The notes: generated from the letters alone by a model not told the origin. A stretch of DNA of 57,527 nucleotides from Clostridia bacterium (GCA_027420455.1 DAIBJA010000036.1:1-57527); one strand, 5' to 3'; numbered from the stretch's first letter, positions 39,078 to 49,358 are shown. Numbers and translations: made by a program.

Positions 39078-39977
39078 ATGCCCCACGCGTCTTGGCCTTT
39101 TTTGGCCCTGCTGATGCTTTCGTTCTGGCCGCCCAGGTTCGCTGCCGCACCGGGCGAAACCGTGCGCCAGGCGGCGACCACGTCGCCGCCCGCCCTTGCG
39201 GCGGTGCCGGGCTGCCAGCCGACCGCACCTGACGGCACCGACGCCGCGTGGGGCCTCATCGGTCACATGACGACCGACTTCCCGACATCGGCGCCGGGGC
39301 GCAACTTCAACATGGCACTGGCGACAAGGCGCCTCTGCGGCACCGTGATCCCGGCAGGCGGAGTCTTCTCGTTCAACGGGCAGCTCGGGCAGGCCAGCCG
39401 GGCCGAGGGCTACCAGGTAGGGCGCGTGTTCATCGGAGACCGCATTGTGCCTGGCTACGGCGGCGGCGTCTGCCAGGTGGCGTCGACGATCTACAACGCG
39501 GCGCTCCGTGCCGGCCTGCCGATAGCGGAACGCCACCAGCATGGCCTGACGGTGCCCTACCTCCTGCCTGGGGAAGACGCCACCATCTCCTACGGCTACC
39601 TCGATCTGCGCGTAGAGAACGATACGGGCGAGCCCATCCGCCTTGTCACGAGGGCTCAGGGCGGGCGCGTCACGGCCGAATTCTTCGGCACGCGCCAGCC
39701 GCCGGAGGTGCGCTGGATCCACAAGGAGATGAGCCGCACGCCTTTCTACACAGTGCGCAGAAACGACCCTAGCCTCCCTGCGGGCAGTGAGGAAGTCGAT
39801 GCGCCGGGTCAGGAGGGTGTAGTCGTCCGCTCCTGGCTCGAGCGGCGGTGGCCCGACGGCCGCCAGGAGACATTCGACATGGGTGTCGACAGTTATCGCC
39901 CCAGTCCGCGCATCGTCCGGGTGGGCACCGGCCAGGCGCTTGGCGAGAAGGGCCGGCTCCGGCCGGTTGACAGTTGA
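39078..39977 (+). CDS. VanW-family protein
   Basis: GGVFSFNGQLGQASRAEGYQVGRVFIGDRIVPGYGGGVCQVASTIYNAALRAGLPIAERHQHG. Confidence 0.88.
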   Translation: MPHASWPFLALLMLSFWPPRFAAAPGETVRQAATTSPPALAAVPGCQPTAPDGTDAAWGLIGHMTTDFPTSAPGRNFNMALATRRLCGTVIPAGGVFSFNGQLGQASRAEGYQVGRVFIGDRIVPGYGGGVCQVASTIYNAALRAGLPIAERHQHGLTVPYLLPGEDATISYGYLDLRVENDTGEPIRLVTRAQGGRVTAEFFGTRQPPEVRWIHKEMSRTPFYTVRRNDPSLPAGSEEVDAPGQEGVVVRSWLERRWPDGRQETFDMGVDSYRPSPRIVRVGTGQALGEKGRLRPVDS

Positions 39978-40015
39978 GGCCGCTCTGCTAGCCTTGTTGC
40001 GGGAGGCGGTCTGAG

Positions 40016-41308
40016 CTGGCAGCCGAGGAGAGTCAGGGTCTGCGTCGGGTACTTGGCTGGCAGGAAGGCACGGCGCTGACGGTCGCCTCGGTGCTCGGCT
40101 CCGGTGTGCTCTACCTTCCGGCGCTAACGGCGCAGGAGGCCGGGCCCGGCGGCATTCTGGCCTGGGTGGCCATGGGTCTTCTCATCATTCCGCTCGCCTT
40201 CACCCTGGCGCGGCTTGCGACCAGGTTTCCGGACGCCGGCGGCATCGCCGCGTTCGCGCGCGCGGCGTTCGGCCCGGCCGGCGGCGCGGCGGCGGGTTGG
40301 CTGTTCCTGGGCACGGTGCCTTTGGGTGCTCCGATCGCCGCACTGATCGGCGCCGGCTATCTCGCGGCGGCGTTCGGCCTGTCGCACCTCGGCATGATCG
40401 CGGTGGCGGGGGCTCTCCTGGCGCTCGCCATCGTGCTCAACGCGCTGGGCGTGGAGATTTCCGGCCGTGCCGCGACCGGCGTGGTGGGGCTGATCGCACT
40501 GCTTCTGCTGGCCGCCGTCCTGGTCGGGTTCATGCATCTCAGGGCCGCCGACTTCGAGCCGGTGCTGCCGCATGGCATCATGCCCGTCGGACTCGATCTG
40601 GCGCTTCTCTTCTGGGCCTTCGTCGGCTGGGAGGCGGTCGCCAACTACGCCGAAGAGTTCGCCGAGCCCGAGCGAGACCTCAGGCGCGCCATGATCACGA
40701 GCATCGCCCTGATCGATGGCCTCTACATCCTCCTGGCTGTCGTGACCGTAGGCACGGGCGCCTACATCGGCGGCGGCAGCCGGGATGCTCTGGCGGTCAT
40801 GCTGGGTCAGGGCGGAGGACGCGTCGGGGTGCTGGCCACATCCCTCCTGGCCCTGCTCGTCACCTACGGCACCATCCACGCCTATGTGGGCAGCTTTGTC
40901 CGACTCGTCTATGCCCAGGCGAGGGCAGGGGACTTTCCCGCCTACTTCGCGCAGCTCCACCCGGAGACGCGCACGCCCCTCAGGGCGATCTGGAGTCTGG
41001 CCGTCGTGTTCCTGCTGGTGCTCGGGTTGGAGGCAGTCCATCCCGTGGGCCTTGAGGGCCTCGTGGCCTGGTCCTCTGCTGTTTTCATCGCGCTCTACGT
41101 GCTGGCGCTCTGGTCGGGCCTGCGCCTCCTGACGGCACGGGGCGAACGCCTGACCGCTTTCGTGGCCATGCTCGTCTGCCTCGGCACCTTGCCGTTTCTC
41201 GGCTGGGGCGCGCTCTACCCCCTGGCGCTCGCGGGGATCGGTGTGGCCGTGCGCCTTGCGCGCGGGGATGGGCAAACCCTCTGGCAGGGCCTGAAGACCA
41301 GGGGATAG
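40016..41308 (+). CDS. APC-superfamily amino acid permease/exporter (YjeH-like); start codon uncertain
   Basis: LGWQEGTALTVASVLGSGVLYLPALTAQEAGPGGILAWVAMGLLIIPLAFTLARLATRFPDAGGIAAF; in-frame upstream extension begins at CTG 40016; first annotated start is GTG 40091. Confidence 0.85.
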   Translation: MAAEESQGLRRVLGWQEGTALTVASVLGSGVLYLPALTAQEAGPGGILAWVAMGLLIIPLAFTLARLATRFPDAGGIAAFARAAFGPAGGAAAGWLFLGTVPLGAPIAALIGAGYLAAAFGLSHLGMIAVAGALLALAIVLNALGVEISGRAATGVVGLIALLLLAAVLVGFMHLRAADFEPVLPHGIMPVGLDLALLFWAFVGWEAVANYAEEFAEPERDLRRAMITSIALIDGLYILLAVVTVGTGAYIGGGSRDALAVMLGQGGGRVGVLATSLLALLVTYGTIHAYVGSFVRLVYAQARAGDFPAYFAQLHPETRTPLRAIWSLAVVFLLVLGLEAVHPVGLEGLVAWSSAVFIALYVLALWSGLRLLTARGERLTAFVAMLVCLGTLPFLGWGALYPLALAGIGVAVRLARGDGQTLWQGLKTRG

Positions 41309-41406
41309 GCGGGGTGCGGACCGGCAGGAAGCGGCCGCTCCGATGGTAAACTTCCCGACAGGAATCGACGTAATCGCATCCGGCCCGGCCCTAAGGAGGT
41401 CCCTGC

Positions 41407-42033
41407 TTGGAGTTCACGCGCGTAGACCATCCGATCGTGCAGGAGAAACTTCGTCTCCTGCGGGACGTCGCCACACCACCCAAGGAGTTCCGCGCCCTGC
41501 TTGCACAGGTCTCGGTGCTTCTGGCGTTCGAGGCCCTGCGCGACCTGCCGGTCGAGGAGGTGGGCGTAGAGACGCCGATCGCGCATGCCAGCGGCGTGCG
41601 CCTCGCGCACGGCCAGCCGGTGCTGGTGCCGATCCTGCGTGCCGGCCTCGGCATGTCCGACGGGATTCTCAAGCTCCTGCCCGAAGCCGCGGTGGGGCAC
41701 ATCGGCCTCTACCGGGACCACGAGACGCACCAGCCCGTCGAGTACTATCGCAATCTCCCGGCCGATATCGCGCAGCGCGACGTGCTGCTGCTGGATCCGA
41801 TGCTGGCGACGGGCGGATCGGCGGTGGCCGCGCTCGACATGCTCAAGTCCCTGGGGGTTGCGAGCCTCCGCCTCATCTGTCTCGTCGCGGCGCCCGAGGG
41901 CGTCGCGGCGGTGGCGGCCAGGCATCCCGACGTGCCGATGTTCGGTGCGGCGCTCGACAGCCATCTCAACGAACACGCCTATATCGTTCCTGGCCTGGGA
42001 GACGCGGGCGACCGCCTGTTCGGAACGCTCTGA
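41407..42033 (+). CDS. upp: uracil phosphoribosyltransferase
   Basis: VDHPIVQEKLRLLRD, VPILRAGLGMSDGILKLLP, LYRDHETHQPVEYY, LLLDPMLATGGSAVAALDMLK. Confidence 0.95.
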   Translation: MEFTRVDHPIVQEKLRLLRDVATPPKEFRALLAQVSVLLAFEALRDLPVEEVGVETPIAHASGVRLAHGQPVLVPILRAGLGMSDGILKLLPEAAVGHIGLYRDHETHQPVEYYRNLPADIAQRDVLLLDPMLATGGSAVAALDMLKSLGVASLRLICLVAAPEGVAAVAARHPDVPMFGAALDSHLNEHAYIVPGLGDAGDRLFGTL

Positions 42034-42047
42034 CCCGCCGGGCGCAT

Positions 42048-42096
42048 GAACATGAGAAAGCCGGCCAGCGATCTGCTGGCCGGCTTTCTCATGTTC
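42048..42096. terminator. 22-bp perfect hairpin between convergent upp and ilvE
   Basis: GAACATGAGAAAGCCGGCCAGC - GATCT - GCTGGCCGGCTTTCTCATGTTC. Confidence 0.75.
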
Positions 42097-42969
42097 TCAG
42101 ATGTGCACTCCGTTCGTCGGGGCGTAGGCGCGGAACCTCTGCGCGAGATCCTTGGTGACGGGACCCGGCTTGCCGTCGCCCACGCTGCGCTCGTCGACCT
42201 TGACCACGGGGACGATCTCGGCGGCGGATCCCGTGAGGAACACCTCGTCCGCGTTCCACAGCTCGTGACGCGTGAAGGTGGTCTCGAGCGTCTCGTAGCC
42301 GGCCTCGCGGGCGAGGTCCAGCACAGTCGCGCGCGTGATGCCGAGCAGGATGCCGAGGTGGGGGGCCGGCGTGACAAGGACGCCCCTGCGCACCATGAAG
42401 ATGTTGTCGGCGCTGCACTCGGCGACGAAGCCCTCCTCGCTCAGCATCAGGACCTCGCCCCAGCCGTGCTGGTTGGCCTCGAGCTTCGCCAGGATGTTGT
42501 TGAGGTAGTTGAGCGACTTGATCTGCGGATTGATGATTTCTGCGCGTGACCGGCGGGTGGAGCCGGTGCCGATGCTCATGCCGTTCTCGTACAGCTCGGG
42601 CGGGTACAGGGAGATCCTGTCGGCGATGACGACGACGGTGGCGCGACCGCACTTGCGGGGATCCAGCCCGAGGTCACCCGGGCCGCGGGAGACCACCAGG
42701 CGGATGTAGGCGCTCTCAAGGCCATTCTCGCGGCAGCTCTGGCGCACGATCTCACGCATCTCGTCACGGCTGTAGGGGATCTCCAGCATGATCGTCTTGG
42801 CCGATGCGTAGAGGCGCTCCAGGTGCTCTTCAAGCTTGAAGACGACGCCGTCGTACACGCGGATGCCTTCAAACACGCCGTCGCCGTAGAGCAGGCCATG
42901 ATCGAAGACTGAAACCTTGGCATCTTCCCGGGGGACAAACGTTCCGTCGAGGAAAATCTTCTGACTCAC
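42097..42969 (-). CDS. ilvE: branched-chain amino acid aminotransferase
   Basis: IFLDGTFVPREDAKVSVFDHGLLYGDGVFEGIRVYDG, FLTGSAAEIVPVVKVDERSVGDGKPGPVTKDL. Confidence 0.93.
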   Translation of the reverse strand: MSQKIFLDGTFVPREDAKVSVFDHGLLYGDGVFEGIRVYDGVVFKLEEHLERLYASAKTIMLEIPYSRDEMREIVRQSCRENGLESAYIRLVVSRGPGDLGLDPRKCGRATVVVIADRISLYPPELYENGMSIGTGSTRRSRAEIINPQIKSLNYLNNILAKLEANQHGWGEVLMLSEEGFVAECSADNIFMVRRGVLVTPAPHLGILLGITRATVLDLAREAGYETLETTFTRHELWNADEVFLTGSAAEIVPVVKVDERSVGDGKPGPVTKDLAQRFRAYAPTNGVHI

Positions 42970-43114
42970 GTGCGTAGACCTCCTGCAAGCGAGCGCGGAT
43001 GGACACTCCCCCTGAGCCCACGCCTAGATTACCACGTTGGACAGGTTGCTTCCTACGGTGGCAGGGTGCCACCTGTCCCAGGGCGAACCCCGGACATGGT
43101 GGAGGGGGTACGAG

Positions 43115-46009
43115 GTGCAGGAGGCCCTGCTTGGCCGTCTGGTCGCGAGATTGGGTTACGAGCCGTTCGGCCCCGAGCTGCGCGTGGTGACAGCGCCGGC
43201 CGCCACCCTGCAGTGGGAGCGCGAGACCCTGCGAGCCCTGGGCGGAGGCAGCCTGCGCCTGCGCGTCGAGACCCCCTCGCGCTTGGCCGCGGAGATCCTG
43301 GCGGACCTGGGCGAGATGTCAGCGTCCCTCAGCCGCGCGCAGACGCGAGCGCTCGTGCGCATTGTGGCGGCCCGCCAAGCGACGCTGGGCGCCTTCGGTG
43401 ATGCAGAAGGCGGGCGCCACGGGGCAGAGTCGCTCCTGACCGAGACGCTGACCGCCGCCTGGCGGCAGACACCCTCCCTGCCGGAGGCTCTGGCGCAGGT
43501 GCTCGGCGGGCGAACTTTCGCAGCGCTTTGCGCGGCCGAGCGCGGTGTGCGCCAGATGGCCGCCGAGGCAGGCCTCGTCCCCGAGTCCCATCTCATCTGG
43601 CGTGCAGCGGAGCGAGCGCAAGACCTCGCGTGGGAGAGCGAGAGCATCTTCTGGCCGGAGGGGCCTCTTCTGGAGCCCGAAAAGGCGCTCCGGCAGGCAC
43701 TTGAGACGAAGGGTCTCCTGGCGAAGCTGCCGCTGATGCCACATGACGCGCCTCGACCCGAGGTCGCCGTCGAGGTGCGGGGGGCGCCTGACATGCGCAC
43801 GGAGGTGCATGAGGCCGCCAGGCGCTGCCTTGATCTCGTCCGCGACGGTGTGGCACTGGAGGAGATACTCATCGGCTGCGGCGATTTCGGGCAGCAGGAG
43901 CGGCTGCTGCGCTCCGCTCTTCGCGAGGCTGGCATCGCCGCCGACGCCGGCCCGGAGCCGAGCGAGGGCGAGCCCATCATGCTCTGCTGCACTGGCATTC
44001 TGGAGCTGGCGCGCGGCGAGGTCCGCGATGCTCTCCACCACCTGCTTGGCAGCGGCATGCTGCCCCGGCCGGGTTCCTTGCGCGACAGCCTCGTGCGCCA
44101 TCTGCGCGACGGTCACGCCGCATCGGGCGAAGCTCAGGAGTTTCTTGCGCGCCTGAGTCAGGCCGTCGACGCCTGGCCGCGCGTGGCAAGCTTTGCGGAG
44201 CACTGCAGGCAGTTCCGGGCCATCGTGGAGATCGCCAACCTCGAAGACCGGCTGCAGGACCCTGCCATGGCCCGTCAGGCGGCCATCGCGGGCTCCATCG
44301 ACGAGCAGATCGATGCGATCGCCGCCGTGGCGGGCGAGGGTGCATTCGAACGCCCCCTTGCCCTGCGCCTTCTGGGCGATGCCCTCGCGGCGGCGCGCCC
44401 TGGCTACGAGCCGAGGCGCGAAGCGGTTCGCATTGTACCGGTGGGGGAGATGCACGGGCTCGAGGCGGACCATGTCCTCCTGCTCGGGCTCGCAGAGGGG
44501 AGATTCCCGCCGCTCGCGCCCAGCCAGAGCATTTTGCGGGCGGGTGAGATGCTCGAGGCCGAGGCGATGGGATTTCCGCTCGCGGAGCCCCTCCCGGAGC
44601 GCAGGCAGCGCGGGCTTCTGGCGGTGGCGGCAGCCCTCGGCGCCGCGCGGCGAAGTCTCTATCTCAGCTTCGCGGAGATCGACGGAGAAGGCGGGGTACA
44701 AGCGGCGGCCATCCGCCTGCGCCATCTGGGCGAGCCGCTTCCCTATGCTCCAGGGCGGGCCGCAAAGGCGGCCGCGCGCGCCCTGTCACGCCAGGAGGCA
44801 GGCGAACTGCTGGCGGAGGCGGCCGGGCGCCAGCGCGACATCGGCCGCCCACAGGAGGCATTGCTTTCGCTGCTCGCAGTGCATCGGGAGGCGTGCGGCG
44901 AAGGGGCACACCTCTACGGACTGCGGCCCGCTCCCCCCGAGGAGAGACTCGGGCCGATGCCCTTGACGTTCACCGTGACAGGGCTCGAGCGCAGGGCGGC
45001 CTGCCCTTTCATCTCCTTCGCGCATGATGTCCTCAGGGTGGAACGGGAGGAGAGAGCCGGCTTCGATCCGGCGGCGCGTGGCGCTTTGGTGCATCAGGTG
45101 CTCAAGGAATTGCCCGCTGCGGCCCCGCCCGCGGACGAGCAGGCGAGGCTCGTCCAAGAGCTCGTGGAACAGGCGGCGCAGGCATTTGGCGTCCTGCCCC
45201 TGGACACGCCGCAGGGGCTCAGCCTGAGGCAGGAGCTCGCGACGGAGGTGGCGCGGACGGCGCGGCTCGTGTGGGAGGAGACGCGCCGCTCCGGCTTCAC
45301 GGCGGCCGGACGGGAAGTGGCGTTCGGCCGTCGCGGCGACCTGCCGCCGCTTACGGTGATAGGACGTGATGGTCAGGATATCGCCATCGAAGGGCGCATC
45401 GACCGGCTGGACCGCCTGGGCAGGCAGCTGCGCGTCGTGGACTACAAGGTGCGGCGGCGCCAGCCCTTCAGCTTCGCGCGGGTCTACCATGGCCTCGACC
45501 TGCAGATCGGCGCCTATGCCCTGGCGGCCAGGCTTTCGGGCGGCGATCCGGTCGCGATGACCTATTGGCCTGTGCGGTTGGGTCAGAGCTGGGTGGTCGA
45601 CGAGGGTGAAGACGATCCTGACGGCACGTGGCGCCAGCAGCGGCCGCGCGGTCTCTACCTCGCCGATCCGGAACTGCCCAGTGCGCTCGACCGCGAGGCA
45701 CCGGACGGCGGTTCGCCCTTCCACCCGCTGCGGCGCAAGAAGAACGGCGAGCTGCAGCGCTCGGAGTGGGCGCTGGCGGAAGATCGCTGGCAGGCGCTGC
45801 TCGGCCGTGTCGAAAGGCGGCTTGCCGAACTCGTGCAGGAGGCGCAGGACGGGCGTTGGTCTCCGGCGCCGTTTGCTCTCGGACGACAGACGGCGTGCGA
45901 CGGCTGCAGCCTGCGGCCGGCCTGCCGCCACGTTCCAGCCCGCGATGGCTACCGATGGCTGCGAAACGTCGCGCAGGAGGTGCTGGACGATGCCTCGACT
46001 GACGACTGA
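43115..46009 (+). CDS. addB: ATP-dependent nuclease subunit B
   Basis: Helicase-like body, nuclease motif GRIDRLDRLGRQLRVVDYKV, C-terminal CDGCSLRPAC Fe-S-type cysteines; immediately upstream of addA. Confidence 0.88.
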   Translation: MQEALLGRLVARLGYEPFGPELRVVTAPAATLQWERETLRALGGGSLRLRVETPSRLAAEILADLGEMSASLSRAQTRALVRIVAARQATLGAFGDAEGGRHGAESLLTETLTAAWRQTPSLPEALAQVLGGRTFAALCAAERGVRQMAAEAGLVPESHLIWRAAERAQDLAWESESIFWPEGPLLEPEKALRQALETKGLLAKLPLMPHDAPRPEVAVEVRGAPDMRTEVHEAARRCLDLVRDGVALEEILIGCGDFGQQERLLRSALREAGIAADAGPEPSEGEPIMLCCTGILELARGEVRDALHHLLGSGMLPRPGSLRDSLVRHLRDGHAASGEAQEFLARLSQAVDAWPRVASFAEHCRQFRAIVEIANLEDRLQDPAMARQAAIAGSIDEQIDAIAAVAGEGAFERPLALRLLGDALAAARPGYEPRREAVRIVPVGEMHGLEADHVLLLGLAEGRFPPLAPSQSILRAGEMLEAEAMGFPLAEPLPERRQRGLLAVAAALGAARRSLYLSFAEIDGEGGVQAAAIRLRHLGEPLPYAPGRAAKAAARALSRQEAGELLAEAAGRQRDIGRPQEALLSLLAVHREACGEGAHLYGLRPAPPEERLGPMPLTFTVTGLERRAACPFISFAHDVLRVEREERAGFDPAARGALVHQVLKELPAAAPPADEQARLVQELVEQAAQAFGVLPLDTPQGLSLRQELATEVARTARLVWEETRRSGFTAAGREVAFGRRGDLPPLTVIGRDGQDIAIEGRIDRLDRLGRQLRVVDYKVRRRQPFSFARVYHGLDLQIGAYALAARLSGGDPVAMTYWPVRLGQSWVVDEGEDDPDGTWRQQRPRGLYLADPELPSALDREAPDGGSPFHPLRRKKNGELQRSEWALAEDRWQALLGRVERRLAELVQEAQDGRWSPAPFALGRQTACDGCSLRPACRHVPARDGYRWLRNVAQEVLDDASTDD

Positions 46010-49000
46010 GCAGGAGACCGCCTGCGCCTTCGCGGGAGGCAGCGTGCTGGTCTCCGCGGCGGCGGGCGCCGGCAAGACGACGACGCTGAGCGAGCGGGTG
46101 GTCCGGCGCTGCCTGGATCCTGCCGATCCGGTGGAGATCGATCGCTTCCTGCTGGTCACGTTCACGGAGAAGGCGGCGCTGGAGATGCGCATGCGCATCT
46201 CGGCGGACCTCGGGCGGCGGGCGCTCGCCGGCGACAGCCGGGCGCAGGCGCAGCTCGAAAGGCTGCCTCTGGCGCACATCTCGACCATTCACGGCTTCTG
46301 CCTCAGACTCATCCGCGAGGAATGGCAGGCCCTAGGTCTCGATGCGGAAGCAGCTCTGATGGACGAGCGGCAGGCGGAGGTCCTGCGCCGGCAGGCCCTG
46401 GACTCCACGCTCGGGGCCGCCTATGCGGAGCGGTCTTCTATGGCTCGGCTCGTCGCCTACTTCGGCGGTATGGGCGAGGATGACGGTTTGCGCGAGGCCG
46501 TGCTCAAGGCGCTGAAATTCCTCGACACGGTGCCGGACCCTGAGGGCTTTCTCTCCGATGCGGCCCAGCGCCACATGCGTGACGATGAACTGCAGTCGGC
46601 GCTGCGGCGGGTCATGGCAGAGAACGTCCGACAGGTGGAGGAGGCGGCGAGCCTCCTGCGTCAGGCTGCGGCGGCGGCAAGGGAACTCGAGGGTCAGAAC
46701 GCGTATGTCGAGGCGCTCGAAGGCGAAGCCACACAGCGCGAGGCAGCGGCCCTTTCCACCGGCCTCGGTTGGGACCAGCACCGGCATCTGCTCCAGGATG
46801 CCGCTCTCTTTGCGCCCCTGCGCGGCAACAGCGCCCCCGGGCGGGAGACTGCCCACAGGCTGCGCGAGAAGGCGAAGAGGGTTCTAGCGCGGCTGTCGGG
46901 CGGGATCGCGAGTCTCGATGAAGCGGAGGTGCAGCGCCGGACCAGGGCGACGGATCCCATCCTGGCGGACTTTCTCGCGTTGCTCAGGGGGGCGATGGAC
47001 GACTACCGTCACCTCAAGCGGCAACGTGGGGTCCTCGATTTCGCGGACCTCGAACAGGAGGCGTATCGCCTGCTCACGGCAGGTGACAGCACGATCGGCG
47101 AGGGCGTGCGTCGGCGCTTCAGGGAGGTGCTGGTGGACGAGTTCCAGGATGTGAATCCGCTCCAGGCGGCGATCGTCGACCACGTCAGCCGCTTGGGCAA
47201 GGGAGGCAACCTCTTTGCCGTGGGCGATGTCAAGCAGAGCATCTACGGCTTCCGCCACGCCGCCCCCGGTATCTTCCTCGAACGCGAGCGCGAGGCGGCC
47301 GAGCGACGCGCGGCGCTCGGGCTCCGGCAGAATTTCCGCAGCAGGGCCGAAATCGTGGACGTGGTCAACGCGGTCTTCCGCGCGCTCATGCAGGAAGAAG
47401 CGTCGCCGCTCTACGATGCGCGCGCGGAGCTTGTGGCCGGCCGCGACCCGGACACCGTGCCTCCCGACCCCGACCCTCGCGTGCGGTTCGTCGAAGTCCG
47501 GGGCGTGGAGAGCGACGAGGAGGGCGACGAGCAACCCGCGCTGGTGCAGGAGGCCACCTGGATCGCGGCGGAGATTGCGCGGCTGATGGCAGCGGAGCAT
47601 CCCGTCTGGGACGCCGCGGCAGAGAAGGTGCGCCCTGTGCGCTACGGCGACTGCGCGGTGCTCTTGCGCGGGCTGCAGAGTGCGGCTGCGGTGTTCGACG
47701 ACGTCTTCGCGCTGCGAGGGATTCCTGCGATGATCCAGCGCAGCCAGGGCTACCTTGGCGGCCAGGAGCTGCAGACCCTCTTGAGCCTCCTGCGGACCAT
47801 CGAACTGCCGGAGCGCGATTGGGACCTTCTGGTGACACTGCGCGCGCCGTGGTTCGACCTGTCACTTGCGGACGCGGTGAGCCTTCGGCAAGCCGCCGCA
47901 GGCGCGCCTCTCTTCGATGGCTTGCGCTCACTTGGCCAGAGCGACGGCCGCATGCGTACGATCCTCGACCGCATCGAGCTCTGGCGGCAATGGTCCCTCA
48001 CGATGCCGCTCGACCGCCTGGTGGAGAGACTCCTCCAAGACACCGAGTACGGCGCGCATGTGGCGGGGCTGCCGCGTGGCGCGCAGCGCCGGCGGGACAT
48101 TCTCGCCTTCCAGGAGGCGGCTGAGCGCCTGGCGAGACAGGGCCCCGCGAGCATCGGCGCCTTTCTTGCCGTCTTTGAGGAACTGTCGCGCCAGCATCTC
48201 GACGTTGCGCCGCCCGATGTCGACATGGGCGATGCCGTGCGCGTCACCACCATCCACCGCAGCAAGGGCCTCGAATTTCCCGTCGTCTTCGTGGCCGGGC
48301 TGGGCCGCAGGCTTGGCGGCAAGCAGGAGCGCGACCGCATCCGGCTGCATCGGAGCCTCGGAGTGGCGGCGGCGTTCCCGGACGACGCGGGCGGCCTCCA
48401 CCCTACGCCTTTTTGGCGGGCGATCGAGGCGGAGGAACGACAGGAGGCGCTCTATGAGGAGATCAGGCTCCTCTACGTGGCGATGACGCGCGCTCGCGAC
48501 CGCCTTTACCTCACTGCGACCGGGGAGGCCCCGGCGTACGGCGGTGCCGTGAGTCCCGCCCGCATCAGGGCGGCGACGAGGCCCGTCGAGTGGCTGGCTG
48601 CCCCGCTCCTGGCGAAGGGCCTGCCGGTCGTCCGGATGGTGGAGACGGCAGGTGAGAAAGGGGACGTGGAGCGCGGCGTTGAGGCCGCGACGTTCGATGA
48701 CCGCGAGGCGGCGAGCGCGTTCGCGGCCCTGCCGGACCGCAGAGCCGAGGAGCCCGGGACGCCGCCCCTGCGCCTGAGTGCCAGCAGCCTGGCGGAAGCC
48801 GAACAGGGCTATGGTGCCCTCCTGCGCCTCCGGCGACGGCAGCGCGGCGCCAGGTCGCCGGAGGCGGCACGCGCCGCGGGCGTCTACACGCACCGCCTGC
48901 TCGAGTGCATCGATCTCATGAACCCGCCGCCTGATCTTGCGGCGGCGCTCGATGATCTGATCGGGCGGGGTCTCATGCCCAAAGCCGCCGCCGGCGTCGT

Positions 49001-49358
49001 TGACCTCGCGGCGGTGGGCCGTTTCCTCGCCTCTCCGACCGCCGCCCGCATCCGCGGCGCGCATCGCCTCGAGCGCGAACTTGCCTTCAGCGTGCTCGCG
49101 GACGCCTCGGGACGTCCCGAGACGGACGGACGCACTGTGCTGCAGGGCAAGATCGACCTTCTGCTTGAAGATGACGAGGGCTGGATGATCGTCGACTTCA
49201 AGACCGATCACGTCACGCGGGCAAGGGTACCGGAGGCGGCGCAGGCGTACCGCGCCCAGGTCGAGGCCTATCGGCAGGCTTTGCGGGCGATCGCGGGGGT
49301 GGAGGCGCAGGCCGTGCTCTATTTCCTTGCACCTGGCGTCGCCGTGCCGATGGCTTAG
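45990..49358 (+). CDS. addA: ATP-dependent helicase/nuclease subunit A
   Basis: Walker A SAAAGAGKTTTLSERVVRR, VDEFQDVNPLQ, GDVKQSIYGFRHA, TIHRSKGLEFPVVFVAGL, nuclease GKIDLLLEDDEGWMIVDFKTD. Confidence 0.95.
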   Translation: MPRLTTEQETACAFAGGSVLVSAAAGAGKTTTLSERVVRRCLDPADPVEIDRFLLVTFTEKAALEMRMRISADLGRRALAGDSRAQAQLERLPLAHISTIHGFCLRLIREEWQALGLDAEAALMDERQAEVLRRQALDSTLGAAYAERSSMARLVAYFGGMGEDDGLREAVLKALKFLDTVPDPEGFLSDAAQRHMRDDELQSALRRVMAENVRQVEEAASLLRQAAAAARELEGQNAYVEALEGEATQREAAALSTGLGWDQHRHLLQDAALFAPLRGNSAPGRETAHRLREKAKRVLARLSGGIASLDEAEVQRRTRATDPILADFLALLRGAMDDYRHLKRQRGVLDFADLEQEAYRLLTAGDSTIGEGVRRRFREVLVDEFQDVNPLQAAIVDHVSRLGKGGNLFAVGDVKQSIYGFRHAAPGIFLEREREAAERRAALGLRQNFRSRAEIVDVVNAVFRALMQEEASPLYDARAELVAGRDPDTVPPDPDPRVRFVEVRGVESDEEGDEQPALVQEATWIAAEIARLMAAEHPVWDAAAEKVRPVRYGDCAVLLRGLQSAAAVFDDVFALRGIPAMIQRSQGYLGGQELQTLLSLLRTIELPERDWDLLVTLRAPWFDLSLADAVSLRQAAAGAPLFDGLRSLGQSDGRMRTILDRIELWRQWSLTMPLDRLVERLLQDTEYGAHVAGLPRGAQRRRDILAFQEAAERLARQGPASIGAFLAVFEELSRQHLDVAPPDVDMGDAVRVTTIHRSKGLEFPVVFVAGLGRRLGGKQERDRIRLHRSLGVAAAFPDDAGGLHPTPFWRAIEAEERQEALYEEIRLLYVAMTRARDRLYLTATGEAPAYGGAVSPARIRAATRPVEWLAAPLLAKGLPVVRMVETAGEKGDVERGVEAATFDDREAASAFAALPDRRAEEPGTPPLRLSASSLAEAEQGYGALLRLRRRQRGARSPEAARAAGVYTHRLLECIDLMNPPPDLAAALDDLIGRGLMPKAAAGVVDLAAVGRFLASPTAARIRGAHRLERELAFSVLADASGRPETDGRTVLQGKIDLLLEDDEGWMIVDFKTDHVTRARVPEAAQAYRAQVEAYRQALRAIAGVEAQAVLYFLAPGVAVPMA

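Noticed and set aside
45606-45989. Long N-terminal extension of the AddA ORF
   Set aside because: Overlaps addB by about 400 nt and is Arg/Ala-rich nonsense; ATG 45990 precedes the conserved TxEQ/Walker A region.
47928-49211. 427-aa minus-strand ORF inside addA
   Set aside because: Antisense to conserved UvrD-type helicase motifs; no RBS or family resemblance.
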